Shown one piece after another: positions 9,366 to 16,984 of a DNA stretch of 42,446 nt (its first letter is position 1; each line of letters opens with the position of its first letter). The translations under genes and the position numbers were made by a program. The stretch comes from Clostridiales bacterium Firm_18 (lineage in GTDB: Bacteria; Bacillota; Clostridia; Monoglobales; Firm-18), in contig LVAX01000086.1 in NCBI GenBank assembly GCA_001604215.1, forward strand, positions 1 through 42,446. Reading direction: 5' to 3'. Below the pieces are notes generated by a model that saw nothing but the letters and a program-made list of their open reading frames with translations, was not told the DNA's origin and did no database searches.

Positions 9366-11639
9366 ATGAAAAAAATATCGGCGATTCTTATTGCAGTTTA
9401 TTTATTTACTTTAATGAATGTGTCGGCCTCCTTTGTCGATGTCGAAAACGAGGGTAATTATTCCCAGGCCATATCACGCTTGGTACAGTACGGAATATTA
9501 AGCGGCAAGGGGGACGGCTTTTTTGATCCCGACGGCGGTCTTACCAGGGCGGAAATGGCTAAAATATCGACTATTATTGCAGGGCTTGAAAGTTCGGCGG
9601 CTTCAGGCAGCGAAACAAGTATTTTTTCCGATGTGGAAGAAAGCAATTGGTCAACCGGATACATTAACACCGCGGCAAGGAATCAAATTATTTTAGGTTA
9701 TCCGGACGGCTCTTTTGCACCGGACAAAAGCCTTACATATGCAGAGGCAATAACGGTTATCCTTCGGCTTTTAGGATATAGCGTTGAAGATCTCGGCAAC
9801 AACTGGCCGCATGCATATATATCAAAAGCGCGCGAACTATCCCTTACGGAAGGCATATCATTCGGAGACTACGATACAATAAGCAGAAAAGATATTGCAC
9901 TTATTGCAGACCGCGCTTTATTAAGCGACATAAAAGGCACCCAGCCGCCCAAAAAGCTTATAGAGCTTATGGATTACACAATAAGTGAGGAATGTATAAT
10001 TCTTGCAACCAGCCGGGAAAGTAAAAATCTTTTATCCGACGAAATAAGCACAACTATCGGAATATATAAAAAATCGGATGATACCATAAACGATTATGTA
10101 ACAAAAAAAGTAAAGCTTGTGCTGAGCAGGGACAACAAAGTTGTAAACGTTATTCCCGCAGGGCAAACCGGCAAGGATATAATTATCCAAAGCGTTATCG
10201 GCTCTGAAATGGCTTACACCGAAAACGGCCGTATCGGCTCAATGAAACTTAGCGATACGTCGGTGGTATATTACCAGGGGGCCAAAAAAACCTTCCAGGA
10301 AGTTAAATCGGTAATCGAAACGGGTATGACAATGGCAGTTTACTATTCGCAGGACGGAGCCTATGACTATGCCGTCATAAAGGATTTTGAAATGATAGGC
10401 CCGATTATTATTTACAGCGCATTCAACGGCAGTGAAACCGCTATAGGGAACCATACGCTGAAGGCCGAAGGGCTCAGGGTCATCCGCGACGGATTTGAGG
10501 CAAAGCTGTCGGATATACAGGCGTTTGATGTTGTGTATTATAATTATATATCAAATATATTATACGTTTACTGTGACAAGGTCTCCGGCGTATATGAAAA
10601 AGCATTGCCAAGCAAAGCAAGTGTTACAAAAATAATTCTCTCCGGCACCGAATATGAGCTGGAAACTCAAAGCGCGGCACAGCTATTGGGCGAGTATCCC
10701 GGTTCTTACGGTATAAACGATTACATTACCCTGCTGCTGGGGAAGGACGGAAAAGTCGCAGGTGTTGTCGATATTAACGCGACGGATTTATCTGTCTACG
10801 GCATTATTTTGTCCGGAGGCAGCCGTATAAGTGAGGATGAGGACAAAAAAGGGACAAGCGAGTATTATGTTAATGTTTTTACGGTCAATGCAACAAATCA
10901 AACATTTATAACCGACAGGGATTATAATGAATTCAGGGGAAGAACCGTAAAATACACCTTTAAAGGCGGGCTGATGATTCCTCAGTTAATGCCTACCGTA
11001 AAGCTAAGCGGCAAAATCGATGCGGAAAACAAAACTATCGGCGGATATAAGCTAACAAAGGATGCAAAGCTCATCGACCTGGCTTATGCGCCTGCAATAA
11101 ACGAATCGGGCGAAGCCCAGGTAAAACCGATAAATTTATCTGACATTACAGTTGACAATTTGACCGAATCAAATGTCAGCAGCTTTTTAAAAGACACCAA
11201 AACCGGAGAAATTCAATTTATCGTATTTAATAACATAACACTTTCAAGATACAGTTTCGGTATACTTAGAAAAAAAACCAATTCTGAATGCGTGTTAGTC
11301 ATTGACGGAAAAGAAAGCTCCTACAGGGGCAAGTTTTCTCCCGATGAAGGTCAAGCCATAATGGCAAATATTCAAAACAATTCGCTTGTTGAGCTGAAAG
11401 CGCTGGCGGAACTTCCCGTAAAAGGAAGCCTGGAGGCGGTTGACGTTCGCAGTATTCGCATCGGGACAAATGATTATCCCCTGTCGCGCGATGTATCAAT
11501 ATATTTGTACAAGGATTTTAATTATCAAAGTGTATCTCTAAGTAACCTGTCTTCATATAAAATAAAATCAATAAGGCTTTTTGCCGATAAGCTCCCTTCA
11601 AAGGGCGGGCTTGTAAGGGTTATTACCTTTACAGATTAA
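9366..11639 (+). CDS. Secreted protein with S-layer-homology (SLH) domains
   Basis: Exported cell-wall-associated protein of 757 residues. A signal peptide spans about 1-21 (M-K-K-I, a hydrophobic core, then N-V-S-A-S). Three SLH repeats fill about residues 22-190: two clear ones with F-x-D-V and the G-x-G-D-G-x-F-x-P-D/G-Y-P-D-G-S-F-x-P signatures and a weaker third. SLH repeats bind pyruvylated cell-wall polysaccharide. The remaining 560 residues are a beta-rich region I do not recognise, with repeated short strand-turn segments. I chose ATG 9366 over an in-frame upstream ATG at 9339, which lies inside the permease gene, because GAGGTG is 6 bases before 9366 and the signal peptide begins there. 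Its place in the exporter operon suggests a wall-anchored partner or cargo, which is inference. Confidence 0.88.
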   Translation: MKKISAILIAVYLFTLMNVSASFVDVENEGNYSQAISRLVQYGILSGKGDGFFDPDGGLTRAEMAKISTIIAGLESSAASGSETSIFSDVEESNWSTGYINTAARNQIILGYPDGSFAPDKSLTYAEAITVILRLLGYSVEDLGNNWPHAYISKARELSLTEGISFGDYDTISRKDIALIADRALLSDIKGTQPPKKLIELMDYTISEECIILATSRESKNLLSDEISTTIGIYKKSDDTINDYVTKKVKLVLSRDNKVVNVIPAGQTGKDIIIQSVIGSEMAYTENGRIGSMKLSDTSVVYYQGAKKTFQEVKSVIETGMTMAVYYSQDGAYDYAVIKDFEMIGPIIIYSAFNGSETAIGNHTLKAEGLRVIRDGFEAKLSDIQAFDVVYYNYISNILYVYCDKVSGVYEKALPSKASVTKIILSGTEYELETQSAAQLLGEYPGSYGINDYITLLLGKDGKVAGVVDINATDLSVYGIILSGGSRISEDEDKKGTSEYYVNVFTVNATNQTFITDRDYNEFRGRTVKYTFKGGLMIPQLMPTVKLSGKIDAENKTIGGYKLTKDAKLIDLAYAPAINESGEAQVKPINLSDITVDNLTESNVSSFLKDTKTGEIQFIVFNNITLSRYSFGILRKKTNSECVLVIDGKESSYRGKFSPDEGQAIMANIQNNSLVELKALAELPVKGSLEAVDVRSIRIGTNDYPLSRDVSIYLYKDFNYQSVSLSNLSSYKIKSIRLFADKLPSKGGLVRVITFTD

Positions 11640-11667
11640 AATATATCGTAAAATTTATATAAATATA

Positions 11668-11696
11668 TTGACATATATAGGGAACTATAATATAAT
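11668..11696 (+). promoter_or_regulatory. Consensus sigma-A promoter of the zinc-uptake operon
   Basis: TTGACA (11668-11673) and TATAAT (11691-11696) are both perfect and separated by 17 bases. Such a strong promoter in front of a metal-uptake operon implies that repression controls it; a palindrome overlaps its -10. Confidence 0.88.
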
Positions 11697-11726
11697 ACAA
11701 ACGCAAGTCATTTGCGTTTGTATTAT
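11692..11726. promoter_or_regulatory. Palindromic operator or attenuator at the znu start site
   Basis: Perfect inverted repeat with 15-bp arms (11692-11706 and 11712-11726) around the 5-base loop GTCAT. The left arm overlaps the -10 and the whole site covers the expected transcription start, the classic position for a repressor operator. The Fur/Zur-type gene in the same operon is the likely ligand. It does not match the published Bacillus Zur box closely, and the trailing TTTT leaves a hairpin-attenuator reading possible. Confidence 0.7.
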
Positions 11727-11796
11727 TTTAATCTGCGGAAAACTATACAAAAAACCGTGCAATTTTATGCTGCCGGTTTTTATTTCGGAGGCAAAA

Positions 11797-12651
11797 ATGA
11801 AAAAAGTTTTTTTGTTTATTATTATTTATGCAGTGCTTTTAACGGGTTGCCTTGGCGAAAAAGATGCCGCAACACCAAATGGAAAGCCGGTAATAGGGGT
11901 TACTTTGGTGCCCCAGAAAACATTTGTCAAAGAGGTTTGCAAGGAATTGGCCGACGTTGTAGTGGCAATCCCGCCGGGCTACAGCCCCGAAAGCTATGAC
12001 ATAACGCCTGCCCAACGCAAAAAGCTCGGCAGCGTATCTGTGTACTTTTCGATAGGCGTCGCTGCGGAAGAAGCAAGCATTTTCCCTTATCTGGGCAATG
12101 TTAAAATTACAGAGCTTGACAAAGAGGCTGCGTCCGTTTACCCGGAAAGAAAATTTGAAGACGGCGAAAGGGATCCTCATATATGGCTGTCTTTAAAGAG
12201 AGTATCGGTAATGGTTGACGCAATCGCACGGGAGATGGGAATACTCGACGGCGCAAACAAGGAAAAATATTATGAAAACGCCCGGCTGTATAAAGAAAAA
12301 CTAAAGGCGGCGGAAACTGAAATAGCCGAAGCCCTGTCAAACGTTAAAAACAAAAGCTTTATTACGTACCATCCTGCATTCGGGTATTTTGCCGACGACT
12401 TCGGCCTTGAAATGCACGCATTGGAAAAAAGCGGCAAAGAAGCGACAGGCCAGCATCTTGGAAACATGATTGATTTTGCAAAGGCAAACAATATAAAAGT
12501 TATTTTTTACCAAAGGGAATCAAGCAACAGGCAAGCCCTTTCGTTTGCAGAGGAAATAGGCGGAAAAGCAATCGAGCTTGAACCGCTGGCGGAAAACTAT
12601 ATTGAAAACCTTATTAAAACCGCTCATATTATCTCAGAGGTATCGGAATGA
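11797..12651 (+). CDS. znuA: Zinc/manganese-type ABC transporter substrate-binding lipoprotein
   Basis: Extracytoplasmic metal-binding lipoprotein of the ZnuA/TroA family, 284 residues. The lipobox L-L-T-G-C puts the lipidated Cys at 18. Metal-ligand candidates are H128 in D-P-H-I-W-L and H192 in Y-H-P-A-F-G-Y-F, with acidic residues near 241 in the C-lobe. The first ligand, usually His in P-H-x-Y-x-P-T-P, is replaced: the segment reads P64-E65-S66-Y67. No His-rich loop is present. ATG 11797 is chosen because CGGAGG is 6 bases upstream and the lipoprotein signal begins there; reading frame open upstream runs through the operator. Its stop overlaps the ATPase start by four bases. Zinc is the likeliest substrate given the Fur-family gene downstream, but Mn is not excluded. 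Confidence 0.9.
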   Translation: MKKVFLFIIIYAVLLTGCLGEKDAATPNGKPVIGVTLVPQKTFVKEVCKELADVVVAIPPGYSPESYDITPAQRKKLGSVSVYFSIGVAAEEASIFPYLGNVKITELDKEAASVYPERKFEDGERDPHIWLSLKRVSVMVDAIAREMGILDGANKEKYYENARLYKEKLKAAETEIAEALSNVKNKSFITYHPAFGYFADDFGLEMHALEKSGKEATGQHLGNMIDFAKANNIKVIFYQRESSNRQALSFAEEIGGKAIELEPLAENYIENLIKTAHIISEVSE

Positions 12652-13406
12652 AAAACGAAGCAATACAAATAAACAATCTATCAGTATGCTACGGGCAAAA
12701 TACCGCGCTGTCAAATATCTGCCTCAGCGTTGAAAAAGGAGAATACCTTGGTATAATCGGTCCGAACGGCGGAGGAAAATCAACCCTGCTCAAAGCAATT
12801 ATCGGACTGGTTAAGCCAAGCTCGGGAAGTATCAGCATTTACGGAGAACCCCTCGGCAAAAGAAGCGTTTCGATAGGTTATGTACCGCAAATTGCATCAA
12901 TGGAAAAACAATTTCCAATCACCCTTTGGGAGGTTGTGTTAACGGGGCGCCTGTCAAAATCAATCAAACCTTTTTTCCGGTTTTGCAAATCGGACATCGA
13001 AGCTGCAAAAGAAATTCTCGATACACTCGGGCTTTACAACCTGAAAGACCGCAGGATAAGCAATCTTTCAGGGGGCGAATTTCAAAAAATGCTGATAGCA
13101 CGGGCGCTTGTGAGCAATCCCGAAATACTCTTGCTTGACGAACCTACAGCAAGTGTGGATGCAAGCTCAGGAAAGCAAATATTTCACTTGCTTGAGAATT
13201 TAAACAAAAATATAACCATAGTTATGGTTACGCATGACCTTTTTGCGGTTTCTTCGCATGTTCACACTTTAGCATGCCTTAACGTGCAATTGGTTTACCA
13301 CGGAAAACCCGAGCTGACCGACGACATAGTACACAGTCTCTACGGATGCCCTGTTGATATAATTGCACACGGGGTTCCGCACAGGGTACTTCGCAAACAC
13401 AAGTGA
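12648..13406 (+). CDS. znuC: Zinc-type ABC transporter ATP-binding protein
   Basis: Cytoplasmic ATPase of 252 residues for a ZnuABC-type importer. It has Walker A G-P-N-G-G-G-K-S-T near residue 38, the signature L-S-G-G-E-F-Q-K, Walker B L-L-L-D-E-P-T-A-S-V-D, and the switch His in V-T-H-D. Its ATG overlaps the stop of the binding protein, so expression is coupled. The permease gene starts 34 bases after its stop. The C-terminal extension (about 215-252) rich in His and aromatic residues is common in the family. Confidence 0.94.
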   Translation: MKNEAIQINNLSVCYGQNTALSNICLSVEKGEYLGIIGPNGGGKSTLLKAIIGLVKPSSGSISIYGEPLGKRSVSIGYVPQIASMEKQFPITLWEVVLTGRLSKSIKPFFRFCKSDIEAAKEILDTLGLYNLKDRRISNLSGGEFQKMLIARALVSNPEILLLDEPTASVDASSGKQIFHLLENLNKNITIVMVTHDLFAVSSHVHTLACLNVQLVYHGKPELTDDIVHSLYGCPVDIIAHGVPHRVLRKHK

Positions 13407-13440
13407 AACAAGCTCAAGTAAGGGAAGGACTGAAAAAGGA

Positions 13441-14298
13441 ATGATAAACGCCATATTTGAATACCGATTTTTGCAAAACGCCATGCTTGCGGGTATCGTA
13501 GCAAGCATTGTATGCGGAATTATAGGAGTTATTATTGTCGAAAAAAAGCTTGTAATGATGAGCGGCGGAATAGCACATACTTCCTATGCAGGCGTCGGCC
13601 TCGGCTACTTTCTGGGTTTTGAACCGATAATAGGCGCTTTTATTTTTTCGGTGCTGGCGGCAACGGGAATATATTATTTAAAAAAGAAGGCCCAAGCCCG
13701 CCCCGACGTATCAATAGGGTTATTTTGGTCTCTTGGGATGGCACTGGGTATAATTTTTATAGCCCTAACGCCCGGGTACCCGCCCGACCTTAATTCTTAT
13801 CTTTTCGGCAATATCCTGTCGGTCACAAGAACCGACCTTTACATGACGGGGGGGCTTGCCGCCTTTGTCGTACTTGCGGTTTCACTGTTTTATAACCATT
13901 GGAAGGCTTATTTGTTCGATGACGAATTTGCCGGCGTTTTAGGTATAAAAACCTCTTTTTTGGGGTACCTTCTTTACATTCTCACAGCGATGACGGTTGT
14001 TGCCCTTATAAAAGTTGTAGGCATCATACTTGTCCTTGCGCTCCTTCTCGCTCCCTCCGCAATATCCGGCTTGTTTTGTGAAAAGCTGTTTTCCCGTATG
14101 ATTTGTTCGATAATTTTCGGCATAATATTTTGCATCGGAGGTCTGTGGTTTTCCTACGCCGCCAATATATCATCAGGCGCTTCGATAGTGATAATATCCG
14201 TTTTATGCTGCGCCGCCGCGTACGCTGTGCGTAATCTTACTGTGTTTCGCAGGAAAAAGGAGGCAAAGAATGAACAGCTTAAACCGGAGCGGTCTTAA
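13441..14298 (+). CDS. znuB: Zinc-type ABC transporter permease
   Basis: Integral membrane permease of the ABC-3 family, 285 residues with about eight or nine hydrophobic segments. The N-terminus M-I-N-A-I-F-E-Y-R-F-L-Q-N-A matches the family pattern of a short amphipathic lead before the first helix. The conserved segment S-G-G-I-A-H-T-S-Y-A-G-V-G lies near residue 42. ATG 13441 is preferred to in-frame codons up to 78 bases upstream, because those lie inside the ATPase gene and the family begins here; AAGGA is immediately upstream and GGAAGG 12 bases upstream. The 3' end overlaps the regulator gene by 29 bases. Confidence 0.93.
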   Translation: MINAIFEYRFLQNAMLAGIVASIVCGIIGVIIVEKKLVMMSGGIAHTSYAGVGLGYFLGFEPIIGAFIFSVLAATGIYYLKKKAQARPDVSIGLFWSLGMALGIIFIALTPGYPPDLNSYLFGNILSVTRTDLYMTGGLAAFVVLAVSLFYNHWKAYLFDDEFAGVLGIKTSFLGYLLYILTAMTVVALIKVVGIILVLALLLAPSAISGLFCEKLFSRMICSIIFGIIFCIGGLWFSYAANISSGASIVIISVLCCAAAYAVRNLTVFRRKKEAKNEQLKPERS

Positions 14299-14677
14299 AA
14301 ATACCAAAGCACGTGCGGCTATTCTTAAAATATTGCAGCAAAGCAATCGCCCCTTGTCAGCCGAAGAAATATACGACGGTCTTGTAAAATGCAATATACA
14401 CGTTAACGCTTCAACCGTTTACCGGGCACTTACCGCCCTGTGCGACAAAAAACTGATAGGCAAAACCAACGTAACAGGCGACAAAAAAAGCTTTTTTGAA
14501 TATAACGCCAAGGGGCACAGGCACTATTTAATATGCAGCGAATGCAAAAAAATAATAACAATAGAGCGCTGCCCCCTGCGTGCCTATGAAAAAATGCTTG
14601 AACTTGAAACAAATTTTACTATCAGCGGGCATAAGCTCAGCATATATGGCTCTTGCCCCGAATGCAAAGACAAATAA
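14270..14677 (+). CDS. zur: Fur-family metalloregulator, probably Zur
   Basis: Cytoplasmic DNA-binding repressor of 135 residues. Residues 10-75 form the winged helix with the recognition segment N-A-S-T-V-Y-R-A-L. The regulatory half has H83-R-H85 and the two structural zinc pairs C89-x-x-C92 and C129-x-x-C132. The gene overlaps the permease gene by 29 bases with AGGAGG inside it, so it is the last gene of the znuACB operon and probably represses that operon through the palindrome at 11692-11726. That context argues for zinc rather than iron or peroxide sensing, although sequence alone cannot separate Zur from Fur or PerR. Confidence 0.9.
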   Translation: MNSLNRSGLKNTKARAAILKILQQSNRPLSAEEIYDGLVKCNIHVNASTVYRALTALCDKKLIGKTNVTGDKKSFFEYNAKGHRHYLICSECKKIITIERCPLRAYEKMLELETNFTISGHKLSIYGSCPECKDK

Positions 14678-14748
14678 TAACGTAAAAATAATCAATACCT
14701 GTATATCTTAGTTAAAACTGCAAAACCTATTGTCGTGAGGTGATTTTA

Positions 14749-15075
14749 ATGGTCGGCACCGGGGAGCACGGCAAGGTTTTTATAGTCAATAACAACGACA
14801 CCGAAACGATAAACCGGCTCAAAGATAAAAAAGCATATGTTATAACTTATGGCCTTTGCAACAAAGCAACCCTGACGATATCGAGCATCGAGCAGGACCG
14901 GATGGTTCTGTGCCTGCAACGCTCCGTCACGGATTTGGGCGGAAACAAAATCGAACCCCAGGAATTTTCCGTTTCCCCTTCAAAGGAATACGATCCCGAA
15001 ATAATAATGCTTATTGCGGCAATATGCATGATAAGCGGCGTTCCTGCAGACAAGCTTTCTAAATTTGTGTTCTAA
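14749..15075 (+). CDS. Small conserved-looking protein of unknown function
   Basis: A 108-residue soluble protein with no signal peptide or membrane segment. The segment V-I-T-Y-G-L-C-N-K-A-T-L-T with S-S-I after it, then C-L-Q-R-S and I-E-P-Q-E-F, resembles part of the central region of Mur-ligase-like proteins as I remember them, but the ATP loop and catalytic residues are absent, so no enzyme function is claimed. ATG 14749 is chosen over a GTG at 14740, because the ribosome site GAGGTG overlaps that GTG and sits 7 bases before the ATG. It lies 71 bases after the zur stop and 61 before the SSB-like gene and may be transcribed with either. Confidence 0.65.
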   Translation: MVGTGEHGKVFIVNNNDTETINRLKDKKAYVITYGLCNKATLTISSIEQDRMVLCLQRSVTDLGGNKIEPQEFSVSPSKEYDPEIIMLIAAICMISGVPADKLSKFVF

Positions 15076-15136
15076 ATCAATTACTCTTCGAATAATTATT
15101 AACTAAAACATATGATTGAACGGAGAGTGACTTGTT

Positions 15137-15772
15137 TTGCAAAACATACAGATAAATAACAGCGCCGCGCTAATTGGTATAATAAGCAGTGATTTTATAT
15201 TCAGTCATGAGGTTTACGGTGAAAAATTCTACTCCTTTTTCCTTAGCGTACCAAGACTTTCAGGTGTTTTGGACAATATTAACATAATAATATCCGAGCA
15301 TCTGATAAAAGAAAGAAGGTTCAAACCCGGAGACGGCGTCAGCATAAACGGCCAGTTCCGTTCATATAACAATTATTCGGATACCGGCAATAAATTAATT
15401 TTATCGGTTTTTGTTAAAAACATTAATCATGTGGATATAAATAAAAACGATAGGGAAAGCTTCGTGAACGAGGTAAAGCTTATCGGATATTTATGCAAGC
15501 AGCCCACATATAGGACTACCCCTTTCGGAAGGGAAATTACCGACCTGCTTATAGCCGTAAACAGGACATATAACAAATCCGATTACATACCGTGCATAGC
15601 ATGGGGCAGGAACGCAAAATATTCATCATATTTAAACGTAGGGGATAAGGTAAACATATCCGGAAGAATTCAAAGCAGGGAATACCAGAAAAAAATCAGC
15701 GAAGACGAAGTAGAGGCAAAAACGGCGTACGAGGTTTCAATATCGAAAATTTCATTGGAGAATCCCGCTTAA
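15137..15772 (+). CDS. SSB-like single-stranded DNA-binding protein with two OB folds
   Basis: A 211-residue protein in which an OB fold appears twice: residues about 8-95 (A-A-L-I-G-I-I, then a strand-rich core ending near N-I-N-H-V) and about 112-205 (N-E-V-K-L-I-G-Y-L, P-T-Y-R-T-T-P-F-G-R-E, C-I-A-W-G-R-N-A, N-I-S-G-R-I-Q-S-R-E-Y). The second copy is a canonical SSB domain and the first is divergent. There is no acidic C-terminal tip of the D-D-I-P-F type, unlike housekeeping SSB. The start is TTG at 15137 with GGAGAG about 9 bases upstream; no ATG fits better. It is followed by a strong terminator. It may be a secondary SSB for repair or competence, as a guess. Confidence 0.8.
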   Translation: MQNIQINNSAALIGIISSDFIFSHEVYGEKFYSFFLSVPRLSGVLDNINIIISEHLIKERRFKPGDGVSINGQFRSYNNYSDTGNKLILSVFVKNINHVDINKNDRESFVNEVKLIGYLCKQPTYRTTPFGREITDLLIAVNRTYNKSDYIPCIAWGRNAKYSSYLNVGDKVNISGRIQSREYQKKISEDEVEAKTAYEVSISKISLENPA

Positions 15773-15800
15773 AAAGTATAAAGATAAATAAGATAAACTA

Positions 15801-15865
15801 AAAAAGCAGGCTGCAGCCCGGCATTTTCAAACCCTATACCCTTGGTGCTGCAGCCTGTTTTTTTA
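15801..15865. terminator. Bidirectional rho-independent terminator
   Basis: Perfect 11-bp arms CAGGCTGCAGC (15807-15817) and its complement (15847-15857) enclose a loop of about 29 bases, with an A-run before and a T-run after. It lies between the convergent SSB-like and amidase genes, so it can terminate both. Confidence 0.85.
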
Positions 15866-15868
15866 TTT

Positions 15869-16495
15869 TTACTCCTTTAATGATTTTGCAATTTTTATAA
15901 AAAGCTCTTCCAGATACTTTACATGGTCGCAGGCACTGAGCCAAAATTGCCTGTCGATTTCCGCTCCGCAAGATATTATCTTGTCAAGAGCCTGCTCGGC
16001 TGTTTGTATCATTGTTTTAACACCTCTTTTCCGCCCTATTATCATCTCTGCAAGCGGGAAAGTATCCCCCGGACAGGAGCTTGCGGCAAAATCCCTGTGC
16101 CCGCCTATTTTTTGTATGGAGGGTATCTGTTCTTTAAGCCATGCTATAAGCTCTACCCCCGCATTAAACTGCTCATCCGTCATTACCGAAACGGGCACCT
16201 TTGTGCCGCTTTGAAAATTGCCCTGGAACCCTATCCCGACTGTCGTACTGTTAAAACCGGTTATATGCGCCCCGATATTTAAGCCTCTTCCTTCGTAAAT
16301 GCTTCCGTCAAACCCTATCCAATAATTATAGCCTATTGCCGTCCAGCCGTTTGAGTTTACATGGTAATTTTCCACGTCCTTTACCGACCAGTTGGCGTTT
16401 GCCATATGATGAAGGGCAATACCGGTTACATTTTTTGTATTCAGCGGCGTAAGCTTGCCTTTTATAATCTGACTGGGTATTTTATGTATTTTCAA
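15869..16495 (-). CDS. N-acetylmuramoyl-L-alanine amidase (phage-type endolysin)
   Basis: Peptidoglycan amidase of the Amidase_2/PGRP fold that cleaves the MurNAc to L-Ala bond, 208 residues. Zinc-ligand candidates are H29 (in L-H-H-M-A), H133 (in G-G-H-R-D) and C141 (in S-S-C-P-G-D). The catalytic domain fills residues about 10-150. The C-terminal 55 residues are not a recognised wall-binding domain. There is no signal peptide, as expected for an enzyme released by a holin. The start is TTG at 16493-16495: AGGAGG lies 11 bases upstream inside the holin gene, and the two genes overlap by 14 bases. It pairs with the holin upstream as a lysis cassette, with no other phage genes nearby. Confidence 0.88.
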   Translation of the reverse strand: MKIHKIPSQIIKGKLTPLNTKNVTGIALHHMANANWSVKDVENYHVNSNGWTAIGYNYWIGFDGSIYEGRGLNIGAHITGFNSTTVGIGFQGNFQSGTKVPVSVMTDEQFNAGVELIAWLKEQIPSIQKIGGHRDFAASSCPGDTFPLAEMIIGRKRGVKTMIQTAEQALDKIISCGAEIDRQFWLSACDHVKYLEELFIKIAKSLKE

Positions 16496-16823
16496 GAATC
16501 TGCTCGCCTCCTTTTACATATTCGCCAATTTTTGCATTGGTGAGCATTTCTTTCATTTTGTCAAGAGCAATATCAACCCAAAAGCTGAAGGTGGCAAAGG
16601 ATATAAATTTTGAAATTGTAGGATATTTGGCAATAAACCAATTATAGACCGTCCTCAGCTTCAGCTCTCCTGTGCCTCCCCCTAAGTTTTTCTCCGCAAG
16701 TGTAACGGCAAATAAAAGCCATTCGATAATATTATCTCTTTGTATTTTGCCAAGCCTGTACAAGGTAATAAGCACTGCCGATAAAATCACGACTACAATT
16801 GCGACCAGCAAGTATTCTTCCAT
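16482..16823 (-). CDS. Phage holin-like small membrane protein
   Basis: A 113-residue protein with an N-terminal transmembrane helix (about 4-26), then a charged stretch, and a second weakly hydrophobic aromatic segment (about 70-88). Size, topology and position just before an endolysin fit the LL-H/phage_holin_6 type of holin, which permeabilises the membrane so that the amidase reaches the wall. ATG 16821-16823 is preferred to an in-frame GTG three codons upstream, because AGGAG is 8 bases before the ATG and overlaps that GTG. A near-consensus promoter lies 36 bases upstream, so the pair is transcribed alone. Confidence 0.75.
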   Translation of the reverse strand: MEEYLLVAIVVVILSAVLITLYRLGKIQRDNIIEWLLFAVTLAEKNLGGGTGELKLRTVYNWFIAKYPTISKFISFATFSFWVDIALDKMKEMLTNAKIGEYVKGGEQILENT

Positions 16824-16858
16824 TTTCAACACTCCTTAAAAAGGTATTTTATACCAAT

Positions 16859-16887
16859 ATATTACATTAAAAAAACAATTATGTCAA
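16859..16887 (-). promoter_or_regulatory. Sigma-A type promoter of the holin-amidase pair
   Basis: On the minus strand TTGACA (16882-16887) and TAATAT (16859-16864) are 17 bases apart. A housekeeping-type promoter in front of lysis genes suggests that they are expressed by the host rather than by a phage late regulator. Confidence 0.75.
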
Positions 16888-16910
16888 CATACTTTTACGC
16901 ATAGGCATAC

Positions 16911-16939
16911 TTGTATTTTTAATATAAAAAGAGTATAAT
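16911..16939 (+). promoter_or_regulatory. Sigma-A type promoter of the heterodimeric ABC exporter
   Basis: TTGTAT (16911-16916) and TATAAT (16934-16939) are 17 bases apart, about 45 bases before the exporter start codon and divergent from the holin promoter. Confidence 0.7.
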
Positions 16940-16984
16940 TATATCTATCGACACAATAATCAGGCTAAGGGAGCTAAGCCCTAT

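Noticed and set aside
15869..16887. Complete prophage
   Set aside because: Only the holin and amidase are phage-like; no integrase, structural genes or attachment repeats are visible.
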